From Ceriagrion tenellum (lineage: Eukaryota; Arthropoda; Insecta; Odonata; Coenagrionidae), in assembly GCA_963169105.1 (NCBI GenBank), contig OY720642.1, positions 73,448,716 to 73,512,715 on the forward strand: a stretch of 64,000 nt of DNA. The letters run 5' to 3'. The notes under the pieces were generated by a model, which was not told the DNA's origin, searched no databases, and saw nothing but the letters and a program-made list of their open reading frames with translations. Below are positions 24,201 to 34,969 of this stretch, one piece after another; within the stretch, counting starts at the first letter, position 1, and each line of letters starts with the position of its first letter. The position numbers were made by a program, and so were the translations under genes.

Positions 24201-25530
24201 TTTAATATACAGAAGTTAAAAAAAAACTAAAGAAGCATTTGCTGGAAATGCGACCTTAACTATAATTGGAGACTGACTGTACTTTCTTGTATATAATTCT
24301 ACATGGACACAGTAAAATGGTAATTCATAGATTAAAAAGAGCACCTTCTGATGAGCCTGTTAGGGTTCAGAAGGACTCGTAAGGTAATGAAAAACTTTTG
24401 AAATACATGAGAGTGTGGGTTTTTCCTTTTTTGTCATTTAGCGTAAAATTTGTTATTGTAACAAAAAAATTTTAATTTTGTTTTTCTCTGTCAATGTACT
24501 GCAATTTAATTGCAATACATTCGATTGATATATTAAAGAAAATAAAAGGGGAAACTATTACGGAATATAGTACGTAAAATATGTAAAGAGTGCCTCGTTT
24601 TACTTAAAGACGTTTAACACAGTTCATCGAATGCCAAAAAAATTGATTCTTAAATATGCGCACTCATTCTATGAATGACTTTAATAATTTATACTTGAAA
24701 GAGGGAATACTTTTGAACTATGGTAACAAATGGATACCTGCGAAAGAGGGGGGGTGGAGAATTGAGCAAACAAGGCTAACAACAACAATATACATAAACT
24801 ATTACTGTACCGCGACGATTACGCGACAAGAAATAGTTTCCAGCGTTCAGACTGCACAACTTATCCATTCCATAGAGCCGATAATGTATTTTTCCCACTT
24901 CACCAGTCTCTAACGCTATCGAACCGTGAGCTTCAATCTATTCTCATCTAAAACTCACCATGTCAACGCATCTGAAGAAAAATGCACCAATCCTCGGAAA
25001 GTGGATGTAGAAGCCAATGAGAAAATGAAGTGCTAGCGACTTTCGGGCGAAAAGAAAAAGCCAACTTTTACGGAATGCAAATAAAGACTGACGAATACAT
25101 CAGAGTCCATCCGGAGGAACTTTCACCACAAAGTCGACAGCGAGTTTTACCCCCAAGAATAGAATGACCGCAATAATCATTAACTACGAACACGATTAAA
25201 TACACTCAACACCAGGAAAAGGGCTTTGAATGCAGGACATACAAATAGGAGTCTTCTCTATTTCTTTCGCTCGTGAATACAACAATGCCAACATATTTCT
25301 TTACTCAATAATTTATACCCACATAGCTATCGCAAATTGTTCTAACGACTCGGTATTTTAGACAGTAAATACTCTACCATCAATACTAAATAAAACTACT
25401 AGTAATGCATCCATAATATATTACCAAACTTGGTCGTTGGTCAACCACCAACATTACACTTAAAGTTATTACCATCTAACGACGTTATTAACATAATATT
25501 TAATGAAAAGTCCTGGTTCAAACTTCAGGT
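24201..25530. other. Non-coding stretch, nothing recognised
   Basis: AT-rich. The 85-codon frame at 24656 has no recognisable domain. Confidence 0.4.
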
Positions 25531-25600
25531 TCATAAATGAATACGACGCTTAAGCGTTGAAACCTATGTAGCGTGTTTTATAAATATGTGGTGTTGTAAA
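25530..25600 (+). ncRNA. Degenerate hammerhead-like remnant
   Basis: A stem II-like hairpin GACGCT/AGCGTT (25545-25558) directly precedes GAAA (25559-25562) and is preceded by ATGAATA in place of the CTGANGA core. The following TATAAATATGTGG resembles the tail after the motif at 7421. This looks like a decayed Penelope terminus; the core is broken. Confidence 0.3.
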
Positions 25601-25654
25601 TGATATCATTTAATATTTTGAAATATGGAATACCACAAAGTAACAAGGGAACTT

Positions 25655-26205
25655 GTATTATTTAGACGTTATAAACGCCTCGCGAACTCCAACGCACTAC
25701 GGTAGATCAGATCATGATACTAAAACTAGGGAAAAGGACTGCAAACTGACAGGTTCAAAATGTTATGCTTCCCGCGATCGTTTATAGACCATGCTGGCTG
25801 CCAATGAAACTTTGAAACAGGTTAGTCGACAGGCAGCGTAGCCGAGTAGTTGATTTGCTCCTTAATGCTTGTTCCCTTCTGTACACCGTAGTACTAACAT
25901 CATGTTTCATAAGATCCTGAAGGACTCTTGGGTCTCACTTATGTAGTGGCAAATGCATCAATACAAATATTTTCCGTAGCATTGGTAGCATACCTAAAGG
26001 GTAGTTCATGTTGGTGGAAGTTACTCTTTTCACATATTTATCAGCTTCTTGCTAATGTATTATCAGTCGTAGTTTCGTTAACCTTATCATGGTACAATAT
26101 AGTGCATATTGGAGATCCCTCACCTCCTGCCACAAACTCTGGAAGATCCTTGAATAATCATTCAGCTTCATGATCCTTGCAGACAATCATGTAGATGTAA
26201 AGTAA
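25655..26205 (+). mobile_element. LINE 3' end, family A
   Basis: The decayed reverse-transcriptase C-terminus (about 25670-25800; parallel to 41690-41815, with CGCGAACTCCAACGCACTA) is followed by the family A 3' UTR. Its 3' stem-loop (about 26120-26185) is interrupted by about 25 extra bases before TTGCAGACAATCATGTAGATGTA. Confidence 0.7.
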
Positions 26206-27039
26206 GTTTACTTGTAACTAAACATAAAATAACCTCCCCAGTCAATGAAACCGAAAAGTACTTCCGAGACCGCAACTACCACTTGGCAACTAACCATGAC
26301 AATCCAAGACTGTAAAACAAAAGCATCTACTACTCAACAGGAAAACTAGACTGGAATACGGAAAGTAGTTGCTTTTATATGTTGATTACTTTCTTCAGAG
26401 AATTCGGTGATACACTACAAGTGGAACAGCAAGGTCTTCGTCGTGAAAAACGGACTGTCATTGACACAGAAAGGTGAAATTTCCCTGGAGACGTTAATGA
26501 CTTGAAAACGAAAAACGGGAAAGCATTTTCTAAATTACAGCATTTTAAACGAAGCAAATCTATGGCAAGATCAGAAACCGGAAAAAGACTCACGACAAAC
26601 GGCTAACTGAGCAGGCATTTCCACGCTTCGCCATGCGTGAGAGTTTACCTTTGATGATCACAATACTTGGACATTCAAGGCATGCCTCAGCAAGGACAAT
26701 AAACGCGAGGGTATGCCTTACGACCTAGCAGTAAGACAAGTAAAAAAGTATAGCGGTTCTTTACTGTTTAAATTTGCATGAAAAAACATCGGAAAAATAT
26801 CTCTCCCAAATTATTTTCACTTCGATTGCGATTTAATTTTGTCATTACTACCAAAAACAAAACGGTAGCAATTTCGATGAGTCAACTGCTGAATGGAAAC
26901 AATGCGATTAATAGTTGCGATAGACCAATTCTAGGACACTTTGACTCTCTCTAGGTAAAATAGGTTTTTCCACCTGTGCTAAATATCTTAACATCATTAT
27001 TAGCTACTAACAACGCATGCTATTTCCGGCATGATATAG
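26206..27039. other. Non-coding stretch, nothing recognised
   Basis: No supported feature. Confidence 0.4.
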
Positions 27040-27335
27040 CTCTTGCATGATTTAGTACCATGTAGAACCATTTATATGTCGCAGTAATTATAACAGTAGT
27101 CGTATCTTAAGTAGTGTACTGCATGGGAGTATGTTCGTCCACGTATCACTCTCCTAGTTTCTTGTCTGACCGCGAACTGTTATCCTGACAGCTTTCGGTC
27201 TGCGCCTGGCATTCCGGGGGAATGTGCACGGTTCGGATTTCAGCTGGGATGAGTGCTTCATACCTGGCGTGGAATCACCCCGTACCACTTCCTCTAGTGG
27301 TGGTTTGCACGGTATTTCGTAGATATTAATGAATT
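27040..27335 (+). repeat. Dispersed LINE-3'-end-like repeat, copy 2
   Basis: Parallel to 21725-21985, with a slightly longer left part. It ends CACCCCGTACCACTTCC...GGTTTGCACGG and TTTCGTAGATATT, a variant of the LINE 3' stem-loop and tail. Confidence 0.65.
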
Positions 27336-27878
27336 CAACAGCCTATTGTTCAGAGAAACTAAACTTCAACAGGACCGTAATAATTAATACACAATTTTGA
27401 ATGGGTATATTTTAAGCGTGCTCTGCAATATATTGCACTGACAGATTTAATCACTCCATAGGGAATATAGCAGCCCAGGACAATTATAGCAAAATTATTT
27501 CGGAAGGCTCTACAACAATTCGAACATTCCGAGCACACGGTATACTCTAAAGCTACTATTTACAGAAAGGTCATGAATAACCATATTCATCAAGTAGAAC
27601 ACCACGCCCAATAAGAAATAGCAGATGGCATTGCCCTCCAACCTAATTTCGTGTCCGACGTGACGTGGCAATACGCACTCGCACACCAAGCCGGAGAAAA
27701 CGGTCCACCGCGATCGTTTCGCAATTAAGCGCCGCGCAGTTAATGCCAATGCTAAGAGGGCGACTAAAGCTACAGCGCCTGAAGAGAATGCACCTCATCC
27801 ATAGAGATTCGAGTCACCAGACTACTATGGCTTTGCGGTCAAAAGCTATCCACTTGGGCGGCAAAAATGAATCGGGAT
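27336..27878. other. Non-coding stretch, nothing recognised
   Basis: Short overlapping frames on both strands around 27510-27880 have no recognisable domain. Confidence 0.4.
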
Positions 27879-28018
27879 GATGCAAAGAACACACTGTATT
27901 TTTCCATAATTTATTTTCAGTGGTCCAACTAGCCGTACCTGAGGATGACGCCTTCGCATCGAAAATAGCTGTACCATTGAAAATAAATTGTGATAGAATA
28001 CTGAATATTCTTTGCATC
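27879..28018. mobile_element. Penelope-terminal foldback
   Basis: Inverted ends GATGCAAAG and CTTTGCATC enclose arms with CATAATTTATTTTCA and TGAAAATAAATTGTGATAG. The right arm holds a hammerhead-like core on the plus strand. The 50 bp after it (GTCACGCCTGAACGCACCGAGT, about 28039-28062) recur after the foldback at 31639-31857, so both derive from one family. Confidence 0.7.
27935..27974 (+). ncRNA. Hammerhead-ribozyme-like motif (PLE-type)
   Basis: In order: GTAC (27935-27938), CTGAGGA (27939-27945), unpaired T, stem II GACGC/GCATC with one mismatch and loop CTTC, GAAA (27961-27964), ATAGCT and GTAC (27971-27974). GTAC is self-complementary and would close stem I. Spacing equals that of the copy at 53632. 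The stem III/cleavage segment differs from the CTAGTC of that copy. Confidence 0.5.
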
Positions 28019-28949
28019 ACGATTGATTTCCTCGCCTGTCAGTCACGCCTGAACGCACCGAGTTTATGAATCAGGATATTATTTTAAACTAACCGGAATG
28101 ACGCCGATTTTATCTGTGGGGGGAACTGGAGAAACATATGCGCGCTAAGTGCGGGGATATTGTTCACACCAGCAGTCGCGTCAACAGGAGAAAAAAGAAG
28201 AAACGAGAGGAGAGTGAGGATAGCATCCAGCGAAAGTGACAGAGAACAGACGAGATTGGTAGGAGGCTGATGATAGCACAGCGGACTGGGTTGTGGCACT
28301 GGGGTGTTAAAAACATGATTAAGTCACGAGGGGAGGGGGGTGTACTGGTTAGGGGCGGCGGGGCAATTTGGTAAAAGCGACAGAATCACCACGATAGAAG
28401 AGAACGACCAAGATATAGTCGCCGAGTGGCAGGAATTACAGATTTCACAGCTATTAACCCCGTTTGTTCTTTCCATTGTAGGTGTATGGCTATTTAACAA
28501 ATTTCCTCACGCGTAATACCTCGAGAACTACATCCGTCAGCTTAATACGTTATTATCCGTCAGCTTAAATCGATATCACCCACAGTATCAAGACGTCGCA
28601 CCACAGTGTTTAGCCCGCTAATTTTTCGCAATCAAAACTAAGAGGGAAGAACGTGAAATATCACGCATTCACCAAACTTAGAAGCTTCGGGTAAAACTAT
28701 TTCCCACTGGTGAAATATGAGGAACAATCTAAGTATAGCATCTCACAGTAAGATATTGTCGCCGAGTGACAGGAATTTACACACAATGAATTTCGAGCCA
28801 AAATAGAGGCTTAAAGTAGGGGGCATCAGGACAAAATCAGTAGTCATTGAAGATGGATATTCGGCATTTCCCCATCATACAATGCTACCATAAGTGTGTT
28901 TCATTCCCACAAGTCTTGAATGTTATAGCACTTATTTACACAATGTTAT
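28019..28949. other. Non-coding stretch
   Basis: No exon was recognised. A short phrase, GATATAGTCGCCGAGTGGCAGGAAT at about 28412, recurs at about 28752 (AGATATTGTCGCCGAGTGACAGGAAT), marking a minor local repeat about 340 bp apart. Confidence 0.4.
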
Positions 28950-29530
28950 ATCACATATTTGATGAGATTAAAATACGGGAAATAGATTGTAGAACAGAAA
29001 AGTTGAAAACGTCGTTTTTCCCGCGACCGATAAGAGACCATTATGGCTGCGTTGAGACTTAGAAGCAGGTTAGTTGACTTTTTAGTGTAGCTGATTAATT
29101 CATATGAACCCTAATGGTTGCTCTAAATCTGCCGAGTAGTGTAAATGCCATGTTTTGCATTTTCCCTGCATGATTCTCAAGTCACTTTCCCTCGATGAAT
29201 AAGAGCATAATAGCTGCGTTAAGACTTAGAAGTAGATTAGTTGACAGGTAGTGTAGCTGATGAATTCATATGCCCCATAATGCATGTTTCTAAATCTGCC
29301 GAGTAGTGCCAACACCATGCATTGTATGTTCTCTGCATGACTCTTGCGTCACGTTAACATAGTTATATATCAAATTATTTTAGTAGATACTAGGTATAGC
29401 ATTTGTAGCAAACCCATTATGTGGTGCATGTTGACTCAAGTAAATTTCTTCACTGTAGTTCACGTTGGTGATAAGTCACCCCCTGCCTAACACGCTTGTA
29501 GTGGCTTGTAGGGTAATGAGTAGATGTAGA
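28950..29530 (+). mobile_element. LINE 3' end, family A, with internal duplication
   Basis: The RT C-terminal tail (about 28950-29060, containing REIDCRTEKLKTSFFPRPIR) is followed by the family A 3' UTR, which is partly duplicated: the block from about 29040-29170 (reaching the start of the UTR) recurs at about 29200-29340. It ends at the stem-loop (CCCTGC...GTAGGG, 29491-29516) and GAGTAGATGTAGA. Confidence 0.8.
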
Positions 29531-29819
29531 CCACTCCTAATTTACAATATGTACTCCGTTACGTAGTATCCTTGATCGTTCTCGGTAACTGTTCACTTTC
29601 ATTTGCCCCTCAACTGATATTTGCATGAGGCCATTATGACCAAGATTCATCCAAGTAGCTTCTCCCTTCTTTTACTCCTCATAGTATTGAAAAGACAGCA
29701 ACACTCATTTTCCCCTCCCCATAGAATTTATTTAACAAGTGACAAAAGTATTGATGTAAAACGTCATCGTCGGGTTAAACCTGATGGTGATATTCAACTT
29801 CGAAACCTCTGCACCTACA

Positions 29820-30235
29820 CCGACATATTACTCTGCAGGCCACCGCAAGGGTGTTAGGCAGGGGTGACATCACCTATCTGCACTACAGTGTATAAATTAA
29901 CTTTCACCAATATGCACCATACAACAGTTATGCCCATTGTGAGATGCTACAGAAACCACCAAAATAATCTAAAATACAACTACGTAAACGTAATACTAAA
30001 GTCGGGCAGGGAACGCGCAAAATATGGTGTTAGCACTAGGCGGTAGAGTTAAACACATGCATTACGGATCAGAATAATTATTCAGCCACACTACCTGTCA
30101 ACTAACCTACTTCGAAGTCTTAACGCAGCTATTATGCTCTCTTATCCATCGAGGGAAAAACGACATTTTAAACCGTCTATTCTACAGTATTTCCCTTATT
30201 TTTTTCCCATGATCTGATCTACATCTACATCTACA
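29820..30235 (-). mobile_element. LINE 3' end, family A
   Basis: Minus-strand copy closely matching 10450-10890: stem-loop near 29830-29865, then UTR, then the RT tail near 30130-30210 (AAAAACGACATTTTAAACC is the complement of the KFKMSFF-type codons). It abuts the family B copy at 30225 head to tail. Confidence 0.75.
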
Positions 30236-30790
30236 TAATACCCTGCGAGCCACCACGAGGGTGTGTGGCAGGGGGTGAAGATCACCAAACATGCACTATT
30301 GCCATGCAAGTAGGATATATAAGGTAGACATGCTAGAAAATAGGGTCAAAGTTTATTAGTTACTACAGTATATTATTAGTTATTACAAGTAATTGCAGTA
30401 GTTATTACAATAAAATATTAGTTACTACAGTATAGTACAGGTCATCTACATAATAAGGAAGGGATTATTGGTAGTTATTACATGCATCATGCACTACAGA
30501 CTACTCTAACTATATTTCACCTACCTATCCCTTTTGCTAGGTTGCCTATTGTTCTCTCTTATGGTACGCGGGAAAAATAACATTTTAAATCTATCGGTAC
30601 GACAATCTATCTCTCTAATCTTGTTAATATGGTCAAACCTAGCATAATACGCAGGGGTTCTTAATATATTTCTAACGTCATCTGTGAACAAATCGGTTTC
30701 GAATTTTACGGAATTTCGAATATTACGGAATCTACCGTAGTATGTAGGAGCTCGTAAGATATCGAAAATTTCCTCTTAAAATAAATTTGT
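30225..30790 (-). mobile_element. LINE RT C-terminus and 3' end, family B
   Basis: Inverted, nearly identical counterpart of 12198-12840. From low to high coordinates it has the CTACATCTACAT tail complement, the stem-loop (30241-30273), the UTR and the reverse-transcriptase tail up to about 30710. A run of short TTATTAGTTACTACAGTA-type units at 30355-30440 is an internal tandem repeat absent from the other copy. Confidence 0.8.
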
Positions 30791-31115
30791 TTTGAATTTA
30801 CATAAGGTCTGAAAGCGATGCCCATACATGCATGAGGTCAGCAGCACTAACAAGACTATATCAACGGCTTTTCACGTTGGACGTATGTATAGTATATTGT
30901 ACGTAAAATAACAAAAACACTTACATCCAATCAATGAGGGCAGCAAATTCTATGAATTTATGCCTGAGAAGCAAAGTCTTCTCAGAGTATACAATACACA
31001 CAACTCTCGCCGAATGTTTGAGGGACACGATTGCTGAACTTCTTCAACACAAGCCAAGGGATAAGGAAAGGACGGAATGAAAAGGGATCGGAGAGGGAAG
31101 GGGGACGAAAGAAAA

Positions 31116-31162
31116 GGAGCGAGACATTAATCTACTCTCTTAGAAGATTAGTGTCTCGCTCC
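31116..31162. repeat. Hairpin of 18-bp arms
   Basis: GGAGCGAGACATTAATCT and its near-perfect reverse complement (one mismatch) surround an 11-nt loop. It lies in a non-coding G/A-rich region. No run of T follows, so it is not a Pol III terminator. Perhaps a small foldback. Confidence 0.55.
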
Positions 31163-31229
31163 GTTTCCTTAGTAGTCGTAAATAGTGCGTGGAAAGAAAG
31201 AATGCTTTTTACGCATCTCCTCGCTCATG

Positions 31230-31545
31230 GATCTCCCACAAATTTACGCTCCTTTATTATCAACATAAGAGATGCAAGGGAAAAATATGTACTACCTTTC
31301 AGGTCAATCTGACCTAAACCAGAGCAGAATATATTTCTGAGTAACACAACCGTAGCACGTATCCTCCCGAGTCTCCAATGGCTCTCAACCCAGCCCTTCG
31401 AGCAGATGTGCTTCACTTCGCGGTCCGCCGGTGGCAGTTGTCAACACAGCTCGCAACTTTCCGAAGCGTTTCCCATGTTTCACCCATCAGCACTTAATCC
31501 TAAATACTTGGTGCGTACTCAATATGAAGTCTCCCTAGAGTAAAG
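31230..31545 (-). mobile_element. Decayed LINE RT tail
   Basis: The minus frame 31225-31416 contains a segment resembling the LINE RT C-terminus: GWVESHWRLGRIRATVVLL parallels LGWEPLETRRLRARLRLLE of the copy at 11243. Stops break the upstream part. No 3' stem-loop was found. Confidence 0.5.
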
Positions 31546-31638
31546 TGCGTATAACGAAGTTCCTACTGTAAGAATTTAGGCTCTCCTGGCGAATGCTTAG
31601 AATGGAAAGCTCTAGCCTTTCCAACCGGGTAATGGGAA

Positions 31639-31857
31639 TGCAAAGCACACCATTTTTCCATAATTTATTTTCAACGGTACAACTAGTTTCGACGCAAAGG
31701 CGCCACCGCCCGCCTCTTCACCTCCCCCACTCCTTACCTGACTACATATACTATGATGTGCAACCGAAAAATTTGTAACCGAGGATGACGCCTTTGCTTC
31801 GAAACTAGTTGTACCGTTGAAAATAAATTGTGGAAAAATACAATGTGTTCTTTGCAT
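31639..31857. mobile_element. Penelope-terminal foldback
   Basis: Inverted arms: ATGCAAAG..CATTTTTCCATAATTTATTTTCAACGGTACAACTAGTTTCG against the reverse complement ending AATAAATTGTGGAAAAATAC...CTTTGCAT. Each arm carries the hammerhead-like 3' half, and the right arm also the 5' half. The unique centre is about 75 bp. Downstream DNA matches that after 28018. Confidence 0.75.
31775..31814 (+). ncRNA. Hammerhead-like motif, one core change
   Basis: In order: GTAA, CCGAGGA (31779-31785, one base off CTGANGA), T, stem II GACGC/GCTTC with one mismatch, GAAA (31801-31804), CTAGTT and GTAC. The core substitution at the normally invariant U would be expected to weaken or abolish cleavage. Confidence 0.4.
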
Positions 31858-31914
31858 CACGATTAATCTACACGGAGTCACGCCTGAACTCACCGAGTTA
31901 ATCAAAAACGGGTG

Positions 31915-32031
31915 ATGGTAGTTTGTGGTACCGACGTTTCGATGGCGTAGTCTGCCATCGTCCTCTGAGAGAATGATTCTGACGACGATGGCACATTACG
32001 CCATCGAAACGTCGGTACCACAAACTACCAT
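31915..32031. mobile_element. Foldback with two opposed hammerhead-like cores
   Basis: Inverted arms read ATGGTAGTTTGTGGTACCGACG and, on the right, its reverse complement. Right arm, plus strand: CTGACGA (31979-31985), unpaired C, 6-bp stem II GATGGC/GCCATC with a 7-nt loop, GAAA (32006-32009), CGTC, then palindromic GGTACC. ACGT is self-complementary, as ACTAGT is in the other family. The left arm has the same on the minus strand but with CAGAGGA for the core. A second Penelope subfamily is the likely source. Confidence 0.6.
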
Positions 32032-32420
32032 GAAGTTCCTACTGTTCGCTACATAAAACCTAACCTCTTCCCCCACTTGTGAAGGCACTTTCCCCGCGGT
32101 AGGTCTGAGGTTATGGTAACACCCTATGTACCTAAGATTTCATCCTGCGCAAGCTCATCTCTAATCCTGCGATGAGTGTGTGAAGAGAGGTCAGTTTGAT
32201 CGTAATTTGGGAGGGACGATCGACGAGCGAGGTCATTTGAATAATGTGGACATGTTGCAAGGGGTGAAGATCATTTGAAGAGGGGAGGAAGAGTGGAGAG
32301 AACTCTGCGTCGGCATTGGCCTACTCCTTAAACTAAAACCAAATGGGTTTAAAATTCGTGAGGGGCACAATTAGAAGAAAGTATAATCTCGTTCAATGCC
32401 ACCAGTCAATCCAGTTTTCA
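32032..32420. other. Non-coding stretch, nothing recognised
   Basis: No exon or repeat end was recognised. Confidence 0.4.
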
Positions 32421-32423
32421 AAT

Positions 32424-32505
32424 TCTTGATGCAAAAAAAAACTTCCTCAAAACTTACCAGTATCACGATACCTAATGAACAGTTTGGTCCAATTTTAAGT
32501 CAAAA
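32424..32505. repeat. 80-bp direct repeat, copy 1
   Basis: TCTTGATGC...AATTTTAAGTCA recurs at 33151-33229 with only a few differences (including a one-base change in A-run length). The two copies bracket a SINE and about 360 bp of unassigned DNA. Confidence 0.75.
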
Positions 32506-32527
32506 TTATGACTTGGATGTAAGCTTT

Positions 32528-32790
32528 TACGAAACGCGCCGAAGGGCCCACAGTTTAACGTCCCATCCAACGGACGGAGTACTCCACTTGTTATAAATGT
32601 TTAAAAAGAAAGGTAGAAAGAAAGTGGATAGGAACACATAAAATAAACAGACACAATGGTGGTCTGAAGATGGAAAGATGGCCGATTCCAAGCAGAAATA
32701 ATTCGACTGGACCGGGAATCGAACCACGGACCTTTGGATTTCGCGTCCAATGCTGAGCATTGTTTACACTTTACATTTACAAAAACAAAC
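32528..32790 (-). mobile_element. tRNA-derived SINE
   Basis: Minus strand: the tRNA-like head (about 32770-32700) has GCTCAGCATTGG as the A-box part of a D arm, a 5-bp anticodon stem TTGGA/TCCAA around CGCGAAA, and a good B box, GGTTCGATTCC. The body follows with the conserved phrase GTTGGATGGGACGTTAAAC (about 32578-32560), shared with the copies at 48770 and 50590. The missing acceptor-stem pairing rules out a working tRNA gene. Confidence 0.7.
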
Positions 32791-33150
32791 ATTTATATGT
32801 GTGTATTTGCCGCGGAGCGGTCTGAGTGAATGAACGAACGATTGTATGGCCTGAACGGCTCATTTCCTACTAGGGTTAGCGTACCCCGAAACGCCTGTTC
32901 TATATCTTTCACCACTGTCTGTTTGCTTGAGTTATTCTTTCATTTCGCCTTCTGTGTGTGTCATTCTCTCTCTGCCGGTGGATGAAAAACAGCCCTGGCG
33001 CTGGCATCAATCGCCTTTTTTTCAAATTACATCGCCTTTCTAATTCCTTGTCTCCTGGCTTACAATACCACCAATTCAAAAGGAATTAGAATATTTATTG
33101 AATGAAAAGCTCATAGTACTCTTCGAATAGCACCCAAGTAAGAATGTTAT
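32791..33150. other. Unassigned DNA between 80-bp direct repeats
   Basis: No open frame or terminal repeat was seen. It lies between the SINE and the second direct repeat, so it may belong to a composite insertion. Confidence 0.35.
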
Positions 33151-33229
33151 TCTTGATGCAAAAAAAACTTCCTCAAAACTTACCAGTATCACGATACCTA
33201 ATGGACAATTTGGTACAATTTTAAGTCAT
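33151..33229. repeat. 80-bp direct repeat, copy 2
   Basis: Same orientation as 32424-32505; similarity stops sharply after AATTTTAAGTCA. Confidence 0.75.
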
Positions 33230-33379
33230 TTATTTATTTTATATTATACGTCAAGTCTGTTTAAGCCAAGGTAAGACCACACTAGACTAATACCGCCACC
33301 GCCGGGATTCGAATGCCTGGGTAAAAGAAATGGGAATGTAAAAGAAATACTGCGGGCGATATAAATCGGGAATGAAGGA

Positions 33380-33770
33380 TGAGATTGCCACAAGGGGGGA
33401 GAGGAAGCCCTCCTCTACAGAATAGGCACGACGCGGAAAGGGAGTGGATAGGGGGGGAGCTGGAGGGAGGGCACGAGGAGGAGGAGGAAGAGGAGTGTGG
33501 TAAGACCAGTTTCTGCACACCAGTTTCCCCGTGCGGCCTAAGGAAAAAGGGAGGGGGTGGGAGTTCCCACAAAGGGCGGAGGGGAGGACAGGTGGGGGAG
33601 AGGGGAGGGGCTTGCAGACCAGCAGGTTGTAGGCATATAACGAGAAGGGCGGGGGGGGGGGGGGGGGGGGAGTGGAGAGGAAAATCCCCCACGACTCTTC
33701 GGGGAAGGAGGAAATCACGGCCCGTCAAAAAATGCTCAGCGACGGCGGGAGAAAGGGAGAGTGGGTGAAA
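33380..33770. repeat. Purine-rich, G-rich tract with poly-G run
   Basis: The plus strand is strongly purine-rich (repeated GGA/GAG blocks) and contains a run of more than 20 G at about 33650-33671. Long open frames on both strands (up to 240 codons, Pro/Ser-rich on the minus) come from this skew and have no domain. The tract could form G-quadruplexes. Confidence 0.7.
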
Positions 33771-34039
33771 TGTTCTTCCAGAGGAGAAAGGCCAGTTTAA
33801 TTCTCCCCCGTGTGGGAGTGAGTGCAGGCCGGGATGCGATGATGCAAAGGGGCCACACGCACACACAATCACACCAGACAACTCGAAAGAAAAAGTGCGC
33901 TGCTGACCGTCGGTGGCAAGTCTCGCGCGGGGCGAAACGAAACGAGGATGCCATGACGTGTAGTACCGGGAAAACGAATCGGTAATTCGGTTGTGCCGGT
34001 CCACTTAGAACACGGTGATGCATTTAACTCCAATAAGAA

Positions 34040-34440
34040 CCACTCATCTACATCTAGTGTCTCATAAAATACACACAGTGTCTCACAACTTTGAGATAGA
34101 TTAAGGTGGGAGCCCCTAGAGATTCGGAGGCTACACGATAGGCTTCGGTTGCTTGATCAATTCAGAACTGTTATTTTTCACAGCGACATAGAGAATATTA
34201 TCACGACTCCTCACTACATCTCAAGGTCTGACAGATGCGATAAAATTAAAGAGATACACTGCCGAACATATAGGAACAAAAACTCGTTCTTTCGGCGCAC
34301 AACAAGAGACCACAATATAAATTGAGCTCCACGAAATACACTCCTATAATACATGTCACCATTTCACCACCCAAAAACTTACGCCTTTACACGCCCAAGC
34401 GGCGGCTCGCGGGGTATTATGTAGATGTATATCTACAAAA
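34040..34440 (+). mobile_element. LINE RT tail and 3' end, family C
   Basis: A decayed RT C-terminus (ends near 34320; TCTGACAGATGCGATAAAATTAAAGAGATACACTG parallels 61985-62020) and a short UTR with AATACACTCCTATAATACATGTCACCATTTCACC, then GCGGCTCGCGGGG and TATGTAGATGTA. The 5' strand of the terminal stem is eroded. Confidence 0.75.
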
Positions 34441-34565
34441 TACCCTGCAACTCACCTCCGAGGTGTGTGGCATGGGTGGTGGGGGGTAATATGATTTAAC
34501 TGCTGAGTACTCTTAGCGGTTAAATCATATTTAAATAGTACCGCACACACACGACTAGTGCGTGA
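34435..34565. mobile_element. Inverted LINE 3' tip joined to endonuclease-like fragment
   Basis: On the minus strand 34436-34480 is another LINE 3' tip (CTACAAAATACCCTGC, then GTGTGGCATGGG). From about 34498 the plus strand parallels 35070-35130 (TTAAATCATATTTAAATAGTACCGCACACA against TTAACTCGCATTTGAATAGTAGCGCACACA), part of a LINE endonuclease. The two pieces are fused tail to body. Confidence 0.5.
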
Positions 34566-34969
34566 TTCGAAAACCTGATGACACAGATTTCAAGGATTAA
34601 GTGAAATCATTCATAATTTCAAGTCTATAAATTGTAATTCATAGTTATCTATAATGCTAATAAGGATACCATTAACATACAACATACGACGACGTCAAAT
34701 TACTTGTTTGATGATGTCTCACCCAACTCAATTCTATTTCTCCATTTAAGAAGTATGCTTTACTCAAAAAAAAATTCCCTATCATTGAAGCTTATCATCA
34801 AAAAGATTTCACACAGAGTCACAGAAAACAGCGAACCGACATTCATCAAGCTAAATGCGACGTAAATTTAGGATTAAGTAAGAGTAAATTTCTGTAGCGT
34901 AAAGAACAAACGTGCCGAAGATGAACATATACTTAAAGACGCATATGTATCGTAGTAATTGGAACAGAG

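Noticed and set aside
30355..30440. Short repeated TTAGTTACTACAGTA units as a CRISPR-like array
   Set aside because: Units are overlapping and irregular with no unique spacers; it is a simple tandem repeat inside a LINE UTR in an animal genome.
32700..32775. tRNA gene on the minus strand
   Set aside because: Good B box and anticodon-like stem, but no acceptor stem and it continues into a SINE body.
33282..34004. 240-codon minus-strand frame, the second longest in the window
   Set aside because: Pro/Ser/His-rich low complexity produced by the G-rich tract; no domain, and open frames exist on the other strand for the same reason.
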